NCBI RefSeq assembly: GCF_033958435.1
Contig: NC_134138.1
Location: 186,717,298 to 186,781,297, forward strand
Direction of reading: 5' to 3'
From: Carettochelys insculpta
Lineage: Eukaryota; Chordata; Testudines; Carettochelyidae
Length of the DNA stretch: 64,000 nt
The position numbers and the translations under genes were made by a program. Position 1 is the stretch's first letter, and each line of letters begins with the position of its first letter. Shown here in pieces: positions 48,607 to 59,596 of the stretch. Under the pieces are notes generated by a model. It ran no database searches and was not told where the DNA came from. It saw only the letters and a program-made list of their open reading frames with translations.

Positions 48607-48716
48607 GTGGAGCACCCATGGGGGGACACATCTTGAAAAACCATTGTTACTGCAGAAGATGAGTAACCTTCTCTTCTTCTTTGAGTAGCATCTCCACAGG
48701 TGCTCCACTCTGGGTG
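48607..48716. repeat. DIRS-B internal complementary region
   Basis: TGGAGCACCCATGGGG...ACACATCTTGAAAAACC is the reverse complement of the left end (48,380-48,425), and the adjoining TTCTTTGAGTAGCATCTCC...GTGCTCCACTCTGGGTGA continues as the reverse complement of the right-end side. It is the same head-to-tail junction copy as in DIRS-C, here more diverged. Confidence 0.8.
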
Positions 48717-48717
48717 A

Positions 48718-49850
48718 CTATAAAGCAGAAGTCACAGAATGGAGGTGGGTTTGGAGCTCAGTCACTACCACAGGAGACAACACAGCTTGGCCCACTTGGA
48801 GAGAAGATGGGATGGTAGACGAGAGAGCACAGTGCCAAGCAAACGTGTTACTGGAGGACCATGTGGCCACTCTACAAATGTCTGTGAGAGGTACATTCTT
48901 GAAGAAGGAAATAGTGGAAGACATGGCCTGGGTTGACTGGGCTGCAATGGCACCTGGAAGCTCCCTACAATGCACTGCACAAAGAGTGTGGATACAAGAG
49001 GAAACCCATTTCAAAACATCTCTGGGATCAGACAGATAGGCCTTTGGACCATTCCATGAAGGAGAGAAAAAGCTGGGGGGGGGGGGGGGGGGGGGAGGAG
49101 ACTTGTGCCACAGCTTCATATGGTTGACATAGAAAGCCAAAGCCCAATGGACATCCAACATGTGCCAAGCTGCATGCGCTGGTTCAGAATGTGCTTCAGA
49201 GAAAACGCAGAAAAGTGGATTAGTTCATTTTTGTGAAATGACAATGCAACTTTGGGTAGAAGCATGGGTGAGGCCTCAAGGTAACTACCTTTCGTATAGA
49301 TGGTGTAGAGAGGCTCAGCCATTCGGGCAGCTAGCTCCATGATGCACCTAGCTGATGTGATCACCCTGAAAAATGAGACCTTCATACACAGGTGAAGCCA
49401 GGAGCACATAGTCAAGGGCTTGAAGGGTGGCTTCATAAGACAGTGAAGGCACATGGTTAAGGTCCCACATAGGAAATTGGGAGCGGACTGACGAGAAAAC
49501 GTTCTGAAGGCCTGTCAAAAAGCATTTGGTGATAGTATGGGCTAGGAACAAAAGTCTCTCTTCGGGTTGGTGAAATACCCAGACTGTACTAGGAGTTAGG
49601 CCTAACTTCTGCAGATGCAAGAGATAATCCAAGAAGATGGGTAAAGGTGTGGTGTGAGGAGGCATGGAATGATGGAAGTCCACCCAGTGAGAAACTGCTG
49701 CCATTTATAAAGGTAAGACTTGCGTGTTGATTCTTGTCTACTATTGGCAAGGATTCTCCTTACTCCCTCAATACATATGGTCTCAGCATCAAGAAGCCAT
49801 GAAGGAAACACGTGTGGAAGTGCAATTTGAGGGGACTGAGATGCAGAGTG
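48718..49850 (-). pseudogene. DIRS-B tyrosine recombinase remnant
   Basis: Pieces from N to C: RQESTRKSYLYKWQQF (49,602-50,105 frame), a core domain piece at 49,348-49,704, ITSARCIMELAARM at 49,116-49,454 (copy C has ITSARRVSELAAVM, so the catalytic Arg is Cys here), and DVHWALAFYVNHMK, then ATWSSSNTFAWHCAL at 48,718-49,161 (the HY Tyr of copy C is Cys). Arg and Tyr are both lost, so it is inactive. A run of G at 49,076-49,095 is an expanded homopolymer inside it. Confidence 0.85.
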
Positions 49851-52770
49851 TGGCCAAAATCCTGAGACAGAAAGTTGTGGCAAAGAGGAAATGGAGGACC
49901 CGCTATTGATATCCAAAAGAGATAAGGGTACCACATCTGCCTCGGCCATGCCAGAGCTACTATGATAACAAGGGCTTTGTCTTGTCTGATCTTGAGTAGC
50001 ACCTTGTGGAGAAGCAGGAGCAAGTTCCCTTTGTGGAGGGAATGCAAACAGCAGAGGTGCATCCCACATGTTAGTAAAGGCATCCGCTGAGGGAGTGCCT
50101 CCCAAGCCCCCCTCTGGAACAGTACCAGGGACATTTTCTATTGGTTCTGGTGACGAACAGATCTATGTGAGGGAGGCCCCACAACTGAAATAGCTGGTTG
50201 AGGGAGACAATGTTGATTTCCCATTCGTGATGATTGGTGAACATACAACTGAGGGCATCGGCCATCACGTTGAGTACTCCAGGGAGATACGTAGCTACAG
50301 GACTGATGTGGTGCTGGATCCACCACGTCCACACCCTTATGACTTCCACATAAAGACGGTGAACAAACTCCCCATTGGCAGTTGACGTATTTTATATGAA
50401 AGCAGTGCTGTCAGTAAGGACGTTGACCGACTTACCAGCCAGTAGCCACTGGAAGTGTCTGACAGCATAGCAGGCTGCTCAAAGTTCTAACAGATCCACG
50501 TGAAATGTTTGTTAGGTGAATGACCACCTGCCCTGTACCATATGACGAACAAACCGCACTCCCCAGCCAGAGAGAGAGGTGTCTGTGGTGAGAGCGACCT
50601 ACAGTGGTGGTTGCTAAAATAGCATGCCAGTGAGAATGGTACCCGGACATTTCCTCCACTCAAGAGAAGCAAGAACCCATGGATGTACAGACACCGACTT
50701 GGAAAGAGAGGCATAGCATGAGCCCAGCCGTGACTGAAGGCAGTGCATGTGAAGCCTTGCTAGTCTGACCACCTGAGTGGTGGCAGCCATATGGCCCAGT
50801 AATGCTAGGCAGGTGTGGACCACAGTAGTAGGGGACAGGCACACTGCCTAAATGAGGTTGCACAGAGTACAGTAAGGTCTCAGAGTACGCAAGGGTTCCA
50901 TTCCATGCACCCTCACATAACCCAGATTTCGTGTAAGTGGCAGTCCAGCTTTTTCCCCAGCAAAACACAGGTTCTGCAGCAGGGAAGCAGTGGAAAGTAA
51001 GTCCTGGGGTGGGGGGGCAGCTGGGGAAAGTTAAGCCTGGTGGTGAGTTGGGGCTGTGTGTGTGTGGGGGGAATAAGGCTGGGGTGGGTTAGGGTTGCAG
51101 AGGGGAGAGGGGTGGAGTTAAGCTGGAGCTTTGTGCGAGGTGGTGAGTCAGAGCCCTTCTTGGGCGGTGACCCAGGACGCAGTGGGAGGTTGAACCAGAG
51201 ACAGAGCCAAAGCCAGGCACGGGTGATGAGATGGCAGGGAGGGTGAACGGGGTGTTGGGTTGAATTGGAGCCGCACGTGGGAGTTTAAACCGGGGCAGGA
51301 GGATGGAAATGGGGCTGCATGCGAGAGGTTTGAACTGGAGCTGTGCATGGGGGGTTTAAACCGGAGCAGGGAATGGAGGGTGAACTGGAGCCAGAGCCAC
51401 GTGCAGGTGGTGAGCCAGTGGGGGGTTGAACTGGGGCTGCACATGAGGTGCTGAGGGGGCTGAACCAGAGTCACGCACAGGGGATTTAAACTGAGGCAGG
51501 AGTATGGAAAGGGGGCCACATGTGAGGGGTTTGAATTGGAGCTGTGTGTGGGAGGTTTAAAACCAGGGCTGGCGGTGGAGGGTGAACAGGAGCCACGCAC
51601 AAGGGGTGGTGGTGAGGCAGAGCCAGAGGTGGGGTTGGCAGGTTAGCCAGGATTGCATGTGGGTGGTGAGCCAGTAGGGGGTGTTGAAGGGCGACCAAGG
51701 AGGTTGAGCTGGAGTCGTGCCTGAGGGGTGGTGAGCTAAAGCCAGAGGCAGGGGTGGGGGGTGAGCAAGAGCTATGTGCGGGTGGTGAGTAGAGCTGGGG
51801 CAGGGGGCTGAGCTGGGGCTGTGCAGAGCCAGTGGGGTTGAGCCAGGGTGGGGAGGAGCAAGTTAAGCGCAACTGGAAATCGCACTCTAGTGTTTACAAC
51901 AGGAATCAGGGTCAGTCGTGTAAGAGCAGGGTCGCATACTCTGAGTTCACGTACTCTGAGACCTTACTGCATACAATCTTTGAATGGTCAGGATAGCCGT
52001 GGCTGTGACGGTTGACTGTGCGCTCCAATGAATTCCAGAGCCTGAGTAGGATGGATTGTAGAGACTTTGCAGAGTTTATATGAAAGCCCAGAATGAATAG
52101 GGAGTGCATGGTGACATGCACCATGTGTCACACTTTGGGAAGCGATGGTCCCTTTATGAGGCAGTTGTCCAGGTAAGGGAAGACTATGACCCTTTGACAA
52201 CAAAGATAAGCTACCACCACGGCCAATGTTTTGGAAAACCCCTGTGGCACTGTGGACAGGTTGAATGGGAGGACCCAATATTGGAAGTGGGAGTGTCCTA
52301 CTGTGAAATTGAGGAAGCATCTGTGAACCAGATGGATGGTGCTATGGAAATACATAGTCTGTAGGTCAAGGGCTGAGAGCCCCTACTCTTCTGAGCAAGG
52401 AAGTATGTGGAAGAGAACCCCCGGCCCCAGAATTCCTTCAGGACAGGCTTGACTGCCCACAAGCTGAAGAGGTGTTGGACCTCCTGGTCAAGGAGATTCT
52501 CATGAGAGGGGTCCCTGAAGAGGGATGGGGTAGAGAGACAGGTAGAAGGCATAGGAGGCGAAGGGGATGGAGCATCCTTGTGCCACCAGTTCAAAGGCCC
52601 ATCTTTCTGTGATGATGGCCTCCCACTGATGCAGAAAGGCATGGAGATAGTGATGGAATGGTTGTGTGGTGCCCTGTAGGAAACAATGGATCAGGGCCTT
52701 GACCACACCCTCAAAACTGCTGTTTGGAGGGTTGAGAGTGTGACACCAAGGGCTGTTGGCTTTCATGTTG
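49850..52770 (-). pseudogene. DIRS-B reverse transcriptase, RNase H and methyltransferase-like remnant (split)
   Basis: From N to C on the minus strand: FHHYLHAFLHQWEAIITERW (52,500-52,766), EFWGRGFSSTYFLAQKSRG (52,298-52,642), HSHFQYWVLPFNLSTVPQGFSKTL and FPYLDNCLIKG (52,128-52,355; the second active-site Asp is Asn), then LGFHINSAKS (51,912-52,124). The Tigger-like insert follows, then RNase H pieces (50,071-50,968; YLPGVLNVMADALS) and WDAPLLFAFPP (49,602-50,105; DAFAIPWRGPLLYAFPP in copy C). It has many breaks and no activity. Confidence 0.85.
50870..51969. mobile_element. Tigger-like non-autonomous element with GC-rich core (copy 3), inside DIRS-B
   Basis: Perfect 19-bp inverted ends: CAGTAAGGTCTCAGAGTAC at 50,870-50,888 and its reverse complement at 51,951-51,969. 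The 1.1-kb interior (50,960-51,870) is GC-rich and made of degenerate repeats on a GGGGTTTGAACTGGAGC / GTGGTGAGCC(A) theme. Frames of up to 150 codons are by-products of this composition. DIRS-B reverse transcriptase homology stops and resumes at its ends. The perfect ends suggest it is the youngest of the three such elements. Confidence 0.8.
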
Positions 52771-52789
52771 CCTGCCTAACAGCAGCGCT

Positions 52790-54910
52790 GTGCTCTGTGC
52801 CTCTGTTGTTGCTGTTGGAATTGGGGTTGCAGCTGGGACTGAAGGTACTAGTCCTGTGGGTGTTGGAATGGGGAGTACCAAATCCTTTTGGCTGGGGGTG
52901 CATTCATCCCTAAGATGCTTAGTGTCATCCTGGAATCTTTCATGCAATGGAAGACATTGTCAGTCTTATCAGCAAAGAGGTGTTGATAGTCTAATGGGAG
53001 GTTTTCAGCCTTGTGTTGGAACTCTTTCAGCACCCCTGAGGGGATAAGCCAGGAGCTGCGGCACATGACTACTGCCAAGATGTGTGCCAATGTGTAAGTT
53101 ATATCCATGGCTGACTGTACAGCTATGCTGGCGATGGTATGGCCCTCTATAATGATGCTCGACAGTGTCTGGTGCTGGTGTTCAGGTAGCACCAAGACGA
53201 GATCCTGAAGTTTAGAACAGTTTTGGAAGTTGTAATCTGCCAGCATGCCTGTATAATTGACAGCATGGAGGAGAAGAGTGCCAAAGGAATACGCTTTCTG
53301 GCCCATAATGCCGCATTTTTTGCTCTCTTTGTCCTGAGGCACAGATTGGAAGGTCTGTGTTTTGCTATGGACTGCACTCACTACCAGCAAGTTAGGGGAT
53401 GGATAAGTAAACAGGAACTCAGAGTTCTTGGGTTCAACAAAATATTTCTTGTTGGCCCACTTGCTGGTAAGGACTGTGGATGCTGGGGTTTGCCACAGGG
53501 TTGTTGCCAGGTCCAAGATGGCCTCATCCATAGGCAACACCACCCTGGAGGATGTTAGGGGGTGTACTGTGCGCAGGAGCCCATACTAGTTTACCAGGAC
53601 TTCTGAGTGTCCTTGTCCAAAGACTGTGCCACACGACAAAAAAGGTCCTGGAATAACTGGGCATCATTGGTGGAAGGAGGTGACAAGGAGAGCACCGCAT
53701 CATCTGGTGGTGAGGAAGATAGGTGCAGAGGGGAGGACACTGGTCCTTCCCCTTCTGAGAATGACCCGTTGGTGCTGGGGTACACCGATAGAAGAAACTG
53801 TAAAGTGAATGTTTATGGTGAAGGTAGGTGCAATTAAAACATGGAGGACAGCGCCAACTGGATACACTGGTGCCATACTGGTTCATGCCATGAGGGCCAT
53901 TGTTCCGAATGGAACAACAGTGGTGGTGTGCAAACCATGGAGGTGGCAGTGTCCGCAACTGGTGGGGCATCCTGTTACAGGTGCACAGGCCTAGAGTGTT
54001 GGAAGGAAAAAACATTGCTGCTGTCAGATCTGACACCCAGCATCAGAGGTCTAGCCTTAGAAGTGAATGACAACACCAAATGGTGGGACAGGCACAGTGA
54101 AGTTGGCGGCCGTGGTGATGACTGGTGCTGATGAGGTGGTGTCTTTGCAGGTTGACTGGTCAGTACTAGTACTGGCGCTGGGTCTCTTGGTGCCCATTGC
54201 TGTGGTGCGGAGGGTGGGGATGATGTACCATGCTTGTGGTGGTGCCGTGCCACATCCCCTGGTGTTTCAGAATGGGGATGCATATCTGCTCTGGACTTGC
54301 ATGAAGCACTAGGTTGCAATGAGTGCGAGTAACGCTGTTTCTGACAGGTGTGGCAGGAGGGGCAAACACTGGGGTCGTCTGCCTTGCCTTAGCCAACAGT
54401 GGACTTGCTGATGCCATGGGTGTCACCAGTGCCATTGATACTGATGAAGTCAACACCGTGTGCTTTCATTTCGGTAGGGAATGCACCCATTTGGCTGGTG
54501 CCAGAAGGGACAGCTCCAGGGAGCCCACAATAGCTCTCTCCTCCGGCACGGCCTGTACAGATGGCTTTGGAGACCAGGAATGGGCAGGAGAGGGAACCAG
54601 TATGATAACAGGAGACCCTTTGGAGACTGGGAAATGCTTGGCATCTTCACCCTTGCCTGCAGCCTTAACTACTGACTTGTCTAGGGCCAGTGGCCACAAG
54701 GAATTTTTGTGCCGTCTGTTAGCCCATCATGTCTACTAGCCTGATCTTTCTGGGCTCTTCCTACGAGGCTGGAGCAGTGAACGTTTGTAAAGGACCTACT
54801 TTGCGCTGGTGGCCTTCTCCAAGGCACTTAATGCAGGATGCATGGCTGTTCCACATAGGCCTGGCACCCTTGCGTGTGGTGCACTGCTTGAATCCTGGGG
54901 AATCTGACAT
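52790..54910 (-). pseudogene. DIRS-B ORF1 (gag-like) remnant
   Basis: The start at 54,910 reads MSDSPGFKQC, then SCIKCLGEGH (copy C: GFKKC, LCIRCLGESH), so the N-terminal cysteine module is recognisable, though the first CxxC pair is broken. The C-terminal half is better kept: the frame at 52,848-53,543 (231 residues) shows PMDEAILDLATTLWQTPAS, NKKYFVEPKNSEFLFTYP, and HLFADKTDN before STLSILG-type residues near its end. Copy C has PLDEAILESATTIWQTPAT at the same place. Frames in between are broken. Confidence 0.85.
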
Positions 54911-55104
54911 GGCAGTGATGCAGTACACTAACTCTATTCACTAGCTAAGATTTTTTTTTTTTTTAAAGATAGAACACAAGACAGGGTAAAGAACATGGAC
55001 TGTGGTAACAGCTAACAAACTACGAACTAACAAAATACTCTTTGAACTATTTTGCAGAGACTAGCAAGGCTCTGTCTGCAGCCAAAGACAACAGAAAAGA
55101 CTGA

Positions 55105-55257
55105 GGAGCCCACGCCATGTGCACACTCCAGAGAGCATGAGGAAGCACTTCTGCCCATGTGCGGGAAACCACAGCTATGGAAGAATCTCTGAGCGCCAGT
55201 GCGAGGACACACCAACATCCAGTGGGAAGCACACATAGGGACACTACTAGAAGAAAC
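55105..55257. repeat. DIRS-B right terminal repeat
   Basis: CCATGTGCACACTCCAGAG...ATAGGGACACTACTAGAAGAAAC aligns with the right terminal repeat of copy C (CATGGCCAGGAGC...ACAGGGACACTCGAAGAAGAAC) and is inverted relative to the left end of copy B. It is considerably diverged. Confidence 0.65.
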
Positions 55258-55274
55258 ACCGAGCTTTTACTGAA

Positions 55275-57138
55275 CATTTTGTAACACAATTTTGCTATTT
55301 AGGGTACAAAGCATGTCAGTAATACAAAGCTGTTTTGTACATATACATAGCTAACTGCAGAACACAGTGAAATCACACCTGAAGTAAGTGACGAGACATT
55401 GCAACCATTGACCATGGAATCCAATTTAAAGTGAGACACTACCAAATGGATAAAACAAACAAACAAATAAAAATAGATCTAGAAGACAGCCTCTGCTGAA
55501 ACAAAGGAGAAAAATGGTACAAAAGTCTTCCAAACACAAGACAATGAAGACCATTCAAACAAAGGGCAAAGAAAGCATAGTAGTTGAAGATTCAATGCTT
55601 AACTCTTAAGAATGATTTTCAGCCTCTTCAAGAATGAAAAAATCAGAAAAGGTATGAATTAATTTATATAATACACAATCATCTCTACATCTGAATCGTA
55701 TTGGTTACAAAAAGGATACATTTTAGATTTTGGACACCTTCACTTACGCCTAATCATAAAAAAAAAAATTCACTGGCATGGATAGCCTTAATTACAAGCA
55801 CAAACAGTAATGCTTGCAACCCTACATAGATTCAGAATGTGTGGTCTGATACCCTGACAAATGGATCAAGAGAAGAGGTACACAAGCCTGGATTCCCCCA
55901 TCTTGCCCTCCAAAGGTTGAACCAGACAAAGTCCAATCACCAAGTCCTTGCTTAGGATCTTGCACACTGTACTACTATGAAATTGGCTCTGGATTACTTG
56001 GGATTTTTCTTCAGAACATTTAAAATATTCTGCAACATGAAAAAATCAGCAATCACCCTTCATCCTGAGTTTTCTGCTGCTTACAAAGAGTGGCGTTTGT
56101 TTATAAGGGGAGTCTCTCATTCCCTTCCAATACTGAAAACGATTTTTAAACTAAAATCTTGATGTTTAGCAAAGATCTTTGCAAACATGATGGGTGGCCC
56201 TAACAATATCCATAGTGCTATTCTCCAAATCCACTTCTGCAGCAGCCCATACCTATGCAAAAGTAAGCCACACACTTATTACAAGTATATAAGGCTTTCA
56301 AGTTTTACTTGGAAATTGTATCTTTGTACACTTTGCCTTATATAATCTTCTGAACTTCGGAATACCCGTTTTAAAATACAGGTGGGATAGTCAAATCTTG
56401 TCTTCTACAGTACAGTATCTTACTTTTGTTAGTGTCAATTACAATCAATATTAAGAACCTGTATCTTGCAGCCTGTTATTTTTCTTTTGTGAACTAAGTG
56501 AATGTGCGTGTCCATAAATGGTCAAAATATCAGAATGCAGATACATCTGGAACAGATCCAGACAACAACTGTAAACTAGTGTCATTCACATTTAGAATCC
56601 AACTGTATCCTATCAACTGGTTTTACAAGTATTCCCAAGAGATTCATGGAAAACAAATTAGTTCAAGTTCTGGAATCTAAAACTTCTTAGCAAATTCATT
56701 CTAAATGGCCATTTTCCCACGCACTTTAGTTAAGCAGGTCAGATTTGTCTATTTTACATTATTACACTGGATCCTAAAATTGAATACGAGTCTCAGTCCC
56801 ACTACAGTCGATGCTTGTTTGCAGAACTATTTTGTAAGAGCAACTGCTGTTGCTGTTGTCCCCTGGGAACGCTTTCCCTACTGTGAATTGTCAACACTTC
56901 CATAATAGCCACACTAATGAGCATATTACTTTTTCTATGTCACAAATCATTTAAAATAATCGATCATCAAAAATTTCATGTGGAACTGCTTACTTTATAG
57001 CATTCTCTGAATTCACCCACTTGAAATCAATTCTGTATAATTATTGAAACGCACTGCCTAAGTCTTTACTGATGTAACTTGCAAGTGGAAAGTGGAAATT
57101 TTGTTTTTGTTAGTTAACTTATAAGAATCCTTAGAAAA
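55275..57138. other. SEPTIN7 intron between DIRS-B and DIRS-C, no gene seen
   Basis: AT-rich with short random frames. No SEPTIN7 exon and no recognised transposon. Confidence 0.6.
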
Positions 57139-57140
57139 AA

Positions 57141-57336
57141 AGAGAAGTTACTCACCGTAGTAACGGTGGTTCTTCGAGATGTGTCCCCGTGGGTGCTCCA
57201 CAATAGGTGTCGGGCTTGCCCGGCGCCGCAGATCGGATCTTCCAAGCAGTTTCTGCCGGACCGCGCATGTGCCGGCGCGCGCCACTCCCTTGCGCGCTCC
57301 TGGCCATGTGCGCGATCCGGTCCCCGCCAGTTCCTC
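57141..57336. repeat. DIRS-C left terminal repeat
   Basis: From AGAGAAGTTACTCACCGTAG onward. Positions 57,170-57,336 are the inverted match of 63,056-63,222 with few differences (for example CGCCACTCCCTTGCGCG versus CGCCGCTCCATTGCGCG). The outer 30 bp (57,141-57,169) and a short ATG insertion after TTCGAG are unique to this side, giving the unequal ends typical of DIRS. Confidence 0.95.
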
Positions 57337-57404
57337 GACCAACCGCCTCGGGTGCCCCTGCAAAACACTAACAGAGATCCGAAGAGGGGAGGATGGGCAG
57401 GTAG

Positions 57405-57504
57405 TGAAGCACCCACGGGGACACATCTCGAAGAACCACCGTTACTACAGTGAGTAACTTCTCTTTCTTCTTCGAGTGTCCCCGTGGGTGCTCCACAATA
57501 GGTG
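57405..57504. repeat. DIRS-C internal complementary region
   Basis: 57,405-57,463 is the reverse complement of the outer left end (57,141-57,200). The immediately following 57,464-57,504 is the reverse complement of the outer right end (63,182-63,222). The block is therefore the complement of the two termini joined head to tail, as in a circle. The CTTCTCT|TTCTTCTTC join marks the element boundaries. Confidence 0.95.
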
Positions 57505-57545
57505 ACTACCCAGCAGTAACCCAAGATAGGAGGTGGGTAATCGGA

Positions 57546-59596
57546 TTATGTGCAGCTTGTCCCCGAGAGGACCGCTGTAGAGAGACGGGTATCCTCTTGG
57601 AATACCTTGTGAAGGGCGTAATGTTTGGCGAAGGTGTCGTAGGATGACCAGGTCGCTGCTCTGCAAATGTCTTTTAACGCAATGCCCTTGAAAAAGGCTG
57701 TTGATGCCGCCACCGCCCTAGTGGAATGAGCCCTGGGAGTGGCCGATAAAGGAGTCTTTTTCAGCTCGTAGCACATTTTTATGCAGGATACAATGTGCTT
57801 TGAGATTCTCTGCGAGGAGAGACCTTCTCCTTTCGATTTGGGAGCGAGGGAGACTAGGAGTCTATCCGTTTTCCGGAAGGACTTGGTCCTGTCTACGTAG
57901 AAGGCTAGCGCCCTCCTCACGTCCAGGAGGTGTAGGCGCGCCTCTTCGTTGGAGTTATGAGGCTTTGGATAAAAAAGGGTAGAACAATAGGTTCGTTAAT
58001 GTGAAACTCGGAAGAAACTTTGGGAACAAAGGCTGGATGCAGCCGTATGGTTACCGCCTCCTTGGAAAAAACAGTGCAGGGTGGCGTTGCCATGACTGCC
58101 GCGAGCTCGCTCACCCTACGAGCTGACGTAATTGCAAGAAGAAAGGTCGTCTTTATTGTAAGGAGGCGGAGGGGGACCGTGGCCAAGGGCTCGAACGGTG
58201 GTCCCATTAGCGTGGTAAGCACCAGGTCCAAGTTCCACGAAGGTGGAATCGGTTTCCGAGGGGGGTATAGGTTTACCAACCCTTTGAGGAACCTGGTAAC
58301 CATAGGGTGGGCGAACACTGTGTGCCCTTCCTCCTCGTGTCTGAACGCCGAGATGGCGGCAAGGTGGACCTTCAACGAGGATAGCAAGAGTCCTCCTCTC
58401 TTGAGGTCCAGTAAATACTCTAGTATTGTAGGTGTAGGCACCAAAAGGGGGGTCAGCTGTTTGGTAGAACACCAAGCCGTGAAGCGAGTCCATTTCTGCT
58501 TGTAGGTCTTCCTGGTGGAAGTCGTCCTGCTACTTTCTAGGACTTGCTGTACTTCCACTGTGCATGTGCTCTCTAGGGAGCTGAGCCATGGATTAACCAC
58601 GCTTGCAGTCGCAGGCTTTGCGGGTGCACTATGGACCCCTGGGCTTGCGTGAGCAGATCCGGCGCCACCGGAAGAGGCATCGGTGGACGGTCCGACATGC
58701 GCAGGAGCAGGGGGAACCACTGTTGTCGATCCCACGTTGGGACTATCAGGATCATCCGGGCCCTTTCCCTCCTGGCTTTCTGCAAGACTTCGTGGATCAG
58801 CACTGTGGGAGGAAACGCATAAAGCAGGGGTCCCCTCCACGGGATCGCGAATGCGTCCCCCAGGGATCCCCATCCCAGTCCTGCCCTGGAGCAGAATCGT
58901 GGGCACTTCTTGTTGTGCTGAGTGGCAAACAGGTCTATCTGGGGAAAACCCCATGCGTGGAAGATCGGCCGTAGCAGATCGGGACGGATCTGCCACTCGT
59001 GCGTGAGCGCAAAACGCCTGCTCAGCTGGTCTGCCTTCACATTGTGCGCACCTGGCAAGTATGAGGCTTTCAAGAGTATATTGTTGGCGATGCACCAGTT
59101 CCATAAGCGGATTACTTCCGCGCAAAAGGCACGGGATCGAGCTCCTCCTTGCCTGTTTATATAAAACATGGTGGAGGTATTGTCTGTACTGATCCCGACG
59201 ACTTTGCCTTGTATGTGGTCTCGAAAGTGTCTGCAGGCGTTGAACACTGCTCTGAGCTCCAGTATATTTATGTGTAGTGACTGTTCCGTGGATGACCACA
59301 GTCCTTGAGTCACTTCTTCGCCCATGTGCGCTCCCCACCCTATGAGGGAGGCATCTGTAGTGAGAAAAACCGATACTTGCGGCTGGTGGAAGGGTACCCC
59401 TGTTAGCAGGTTCCTGGGGTTTACCCACCATTGCAGGGATTTGCGCACCCCCGCTGTGGGCGACACCACCCTGTGAACGGTGTGTACTGCCGGTTTGTAT
59501 ACACTCGCCAGCCAGTGCTGCATGCTGCGCATGTGTAACCTGGCGTTCTGTACTACGAACGTCGCCGCTGCCATGTGGCCCAGCAGCTGTAAGCAC
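57546..59596 (-). pseudogene. DIRS-C tyrosine recombinase ORF, one frame break
   Basis: This integrase-like enzyme would insert the circular DNA copy. The first frame (57,917-59,596, 559 codons) overlaps the RNase H ORF for about 1 kb. Its recognisable domain starts near residue 350 with the core-binding SSRTTSTRKTYKQKW, and catalytic Arg 494 lies in ITSARRVSELAAV (codon 58,115-58,117). The frame is lost at an A6 run (57,971-57,976). The second frame (57,546-57,920) carries HSTR (codons 57,717-57,728) and ATWSSYDTFAKHY with the nucleophile Tyr (57,618-57,620). All key residues are present; a single-base length change in the A-run accounts for the break. True start unknown. Confidence 0.9.

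Larger units (their letters stand above)
48355..55257 (-). mobile_element. DIRS retrotransposon copy B, full-length structure but decayed
   Basis: Left terminal region 48,355-48,430 (GAAGTTAGTCAC, then TTTTCGAGATGTGTCCCCAT), internal complementary region about 48,607-48,716, right terminal repeat to about 55,257. On the minus strand it carries ORF1 (starts 54,910), reverse transcriptase, RNase H, a methyltransferase-like stretch and a tyrosine recombinase in the same order as copy C, all with many frame breaks. A Tigger-like element (50,870-51,969) sits inside it. Without that insert the length is about 5.8 kb, close to copy C. Confidence 0.9.
48177..55271. mobile_element. Tigger-like MITE interrupted by DIRS copy B
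   Basis: The left end is CAGTAAAATCTCTATGATTC with GCTGGATAATCAAATG downstream. The left part runs to about 48,354 (CGGGTGCTGGATAA). A short right remnant, ACCGAGCTTTTACTG, follows DIRS copy B at 55,257-55,271 and gives CAGTAAAAG when read backward. The two parts together make a MITE of about 190 bp, so DIRS-B inserted into it. Confidence 0.7.

Noticed and set aside
51148..51872. 128-150-codon Pro/Ser-rich minus frames
   Set aside because: Repeat-driven frames inside the Tigger-like insert, interrupting DIRS-B; not DIRS coding.
57166..57457. Overlapping 92-95-codon plus-strand frames at the left end of DIRS-C
   Set aside because: They come from the GC-rich terminal repeat and its inverted copy; the same residues recur at 63,020-63,258 and have no known motif.
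58020..58505. 161-codon plus-strand frame within the recombinase gene
   Set aside because: Antisense shadow of a GC-rich coding region; no motif and no counterpart in DIRS A or B.
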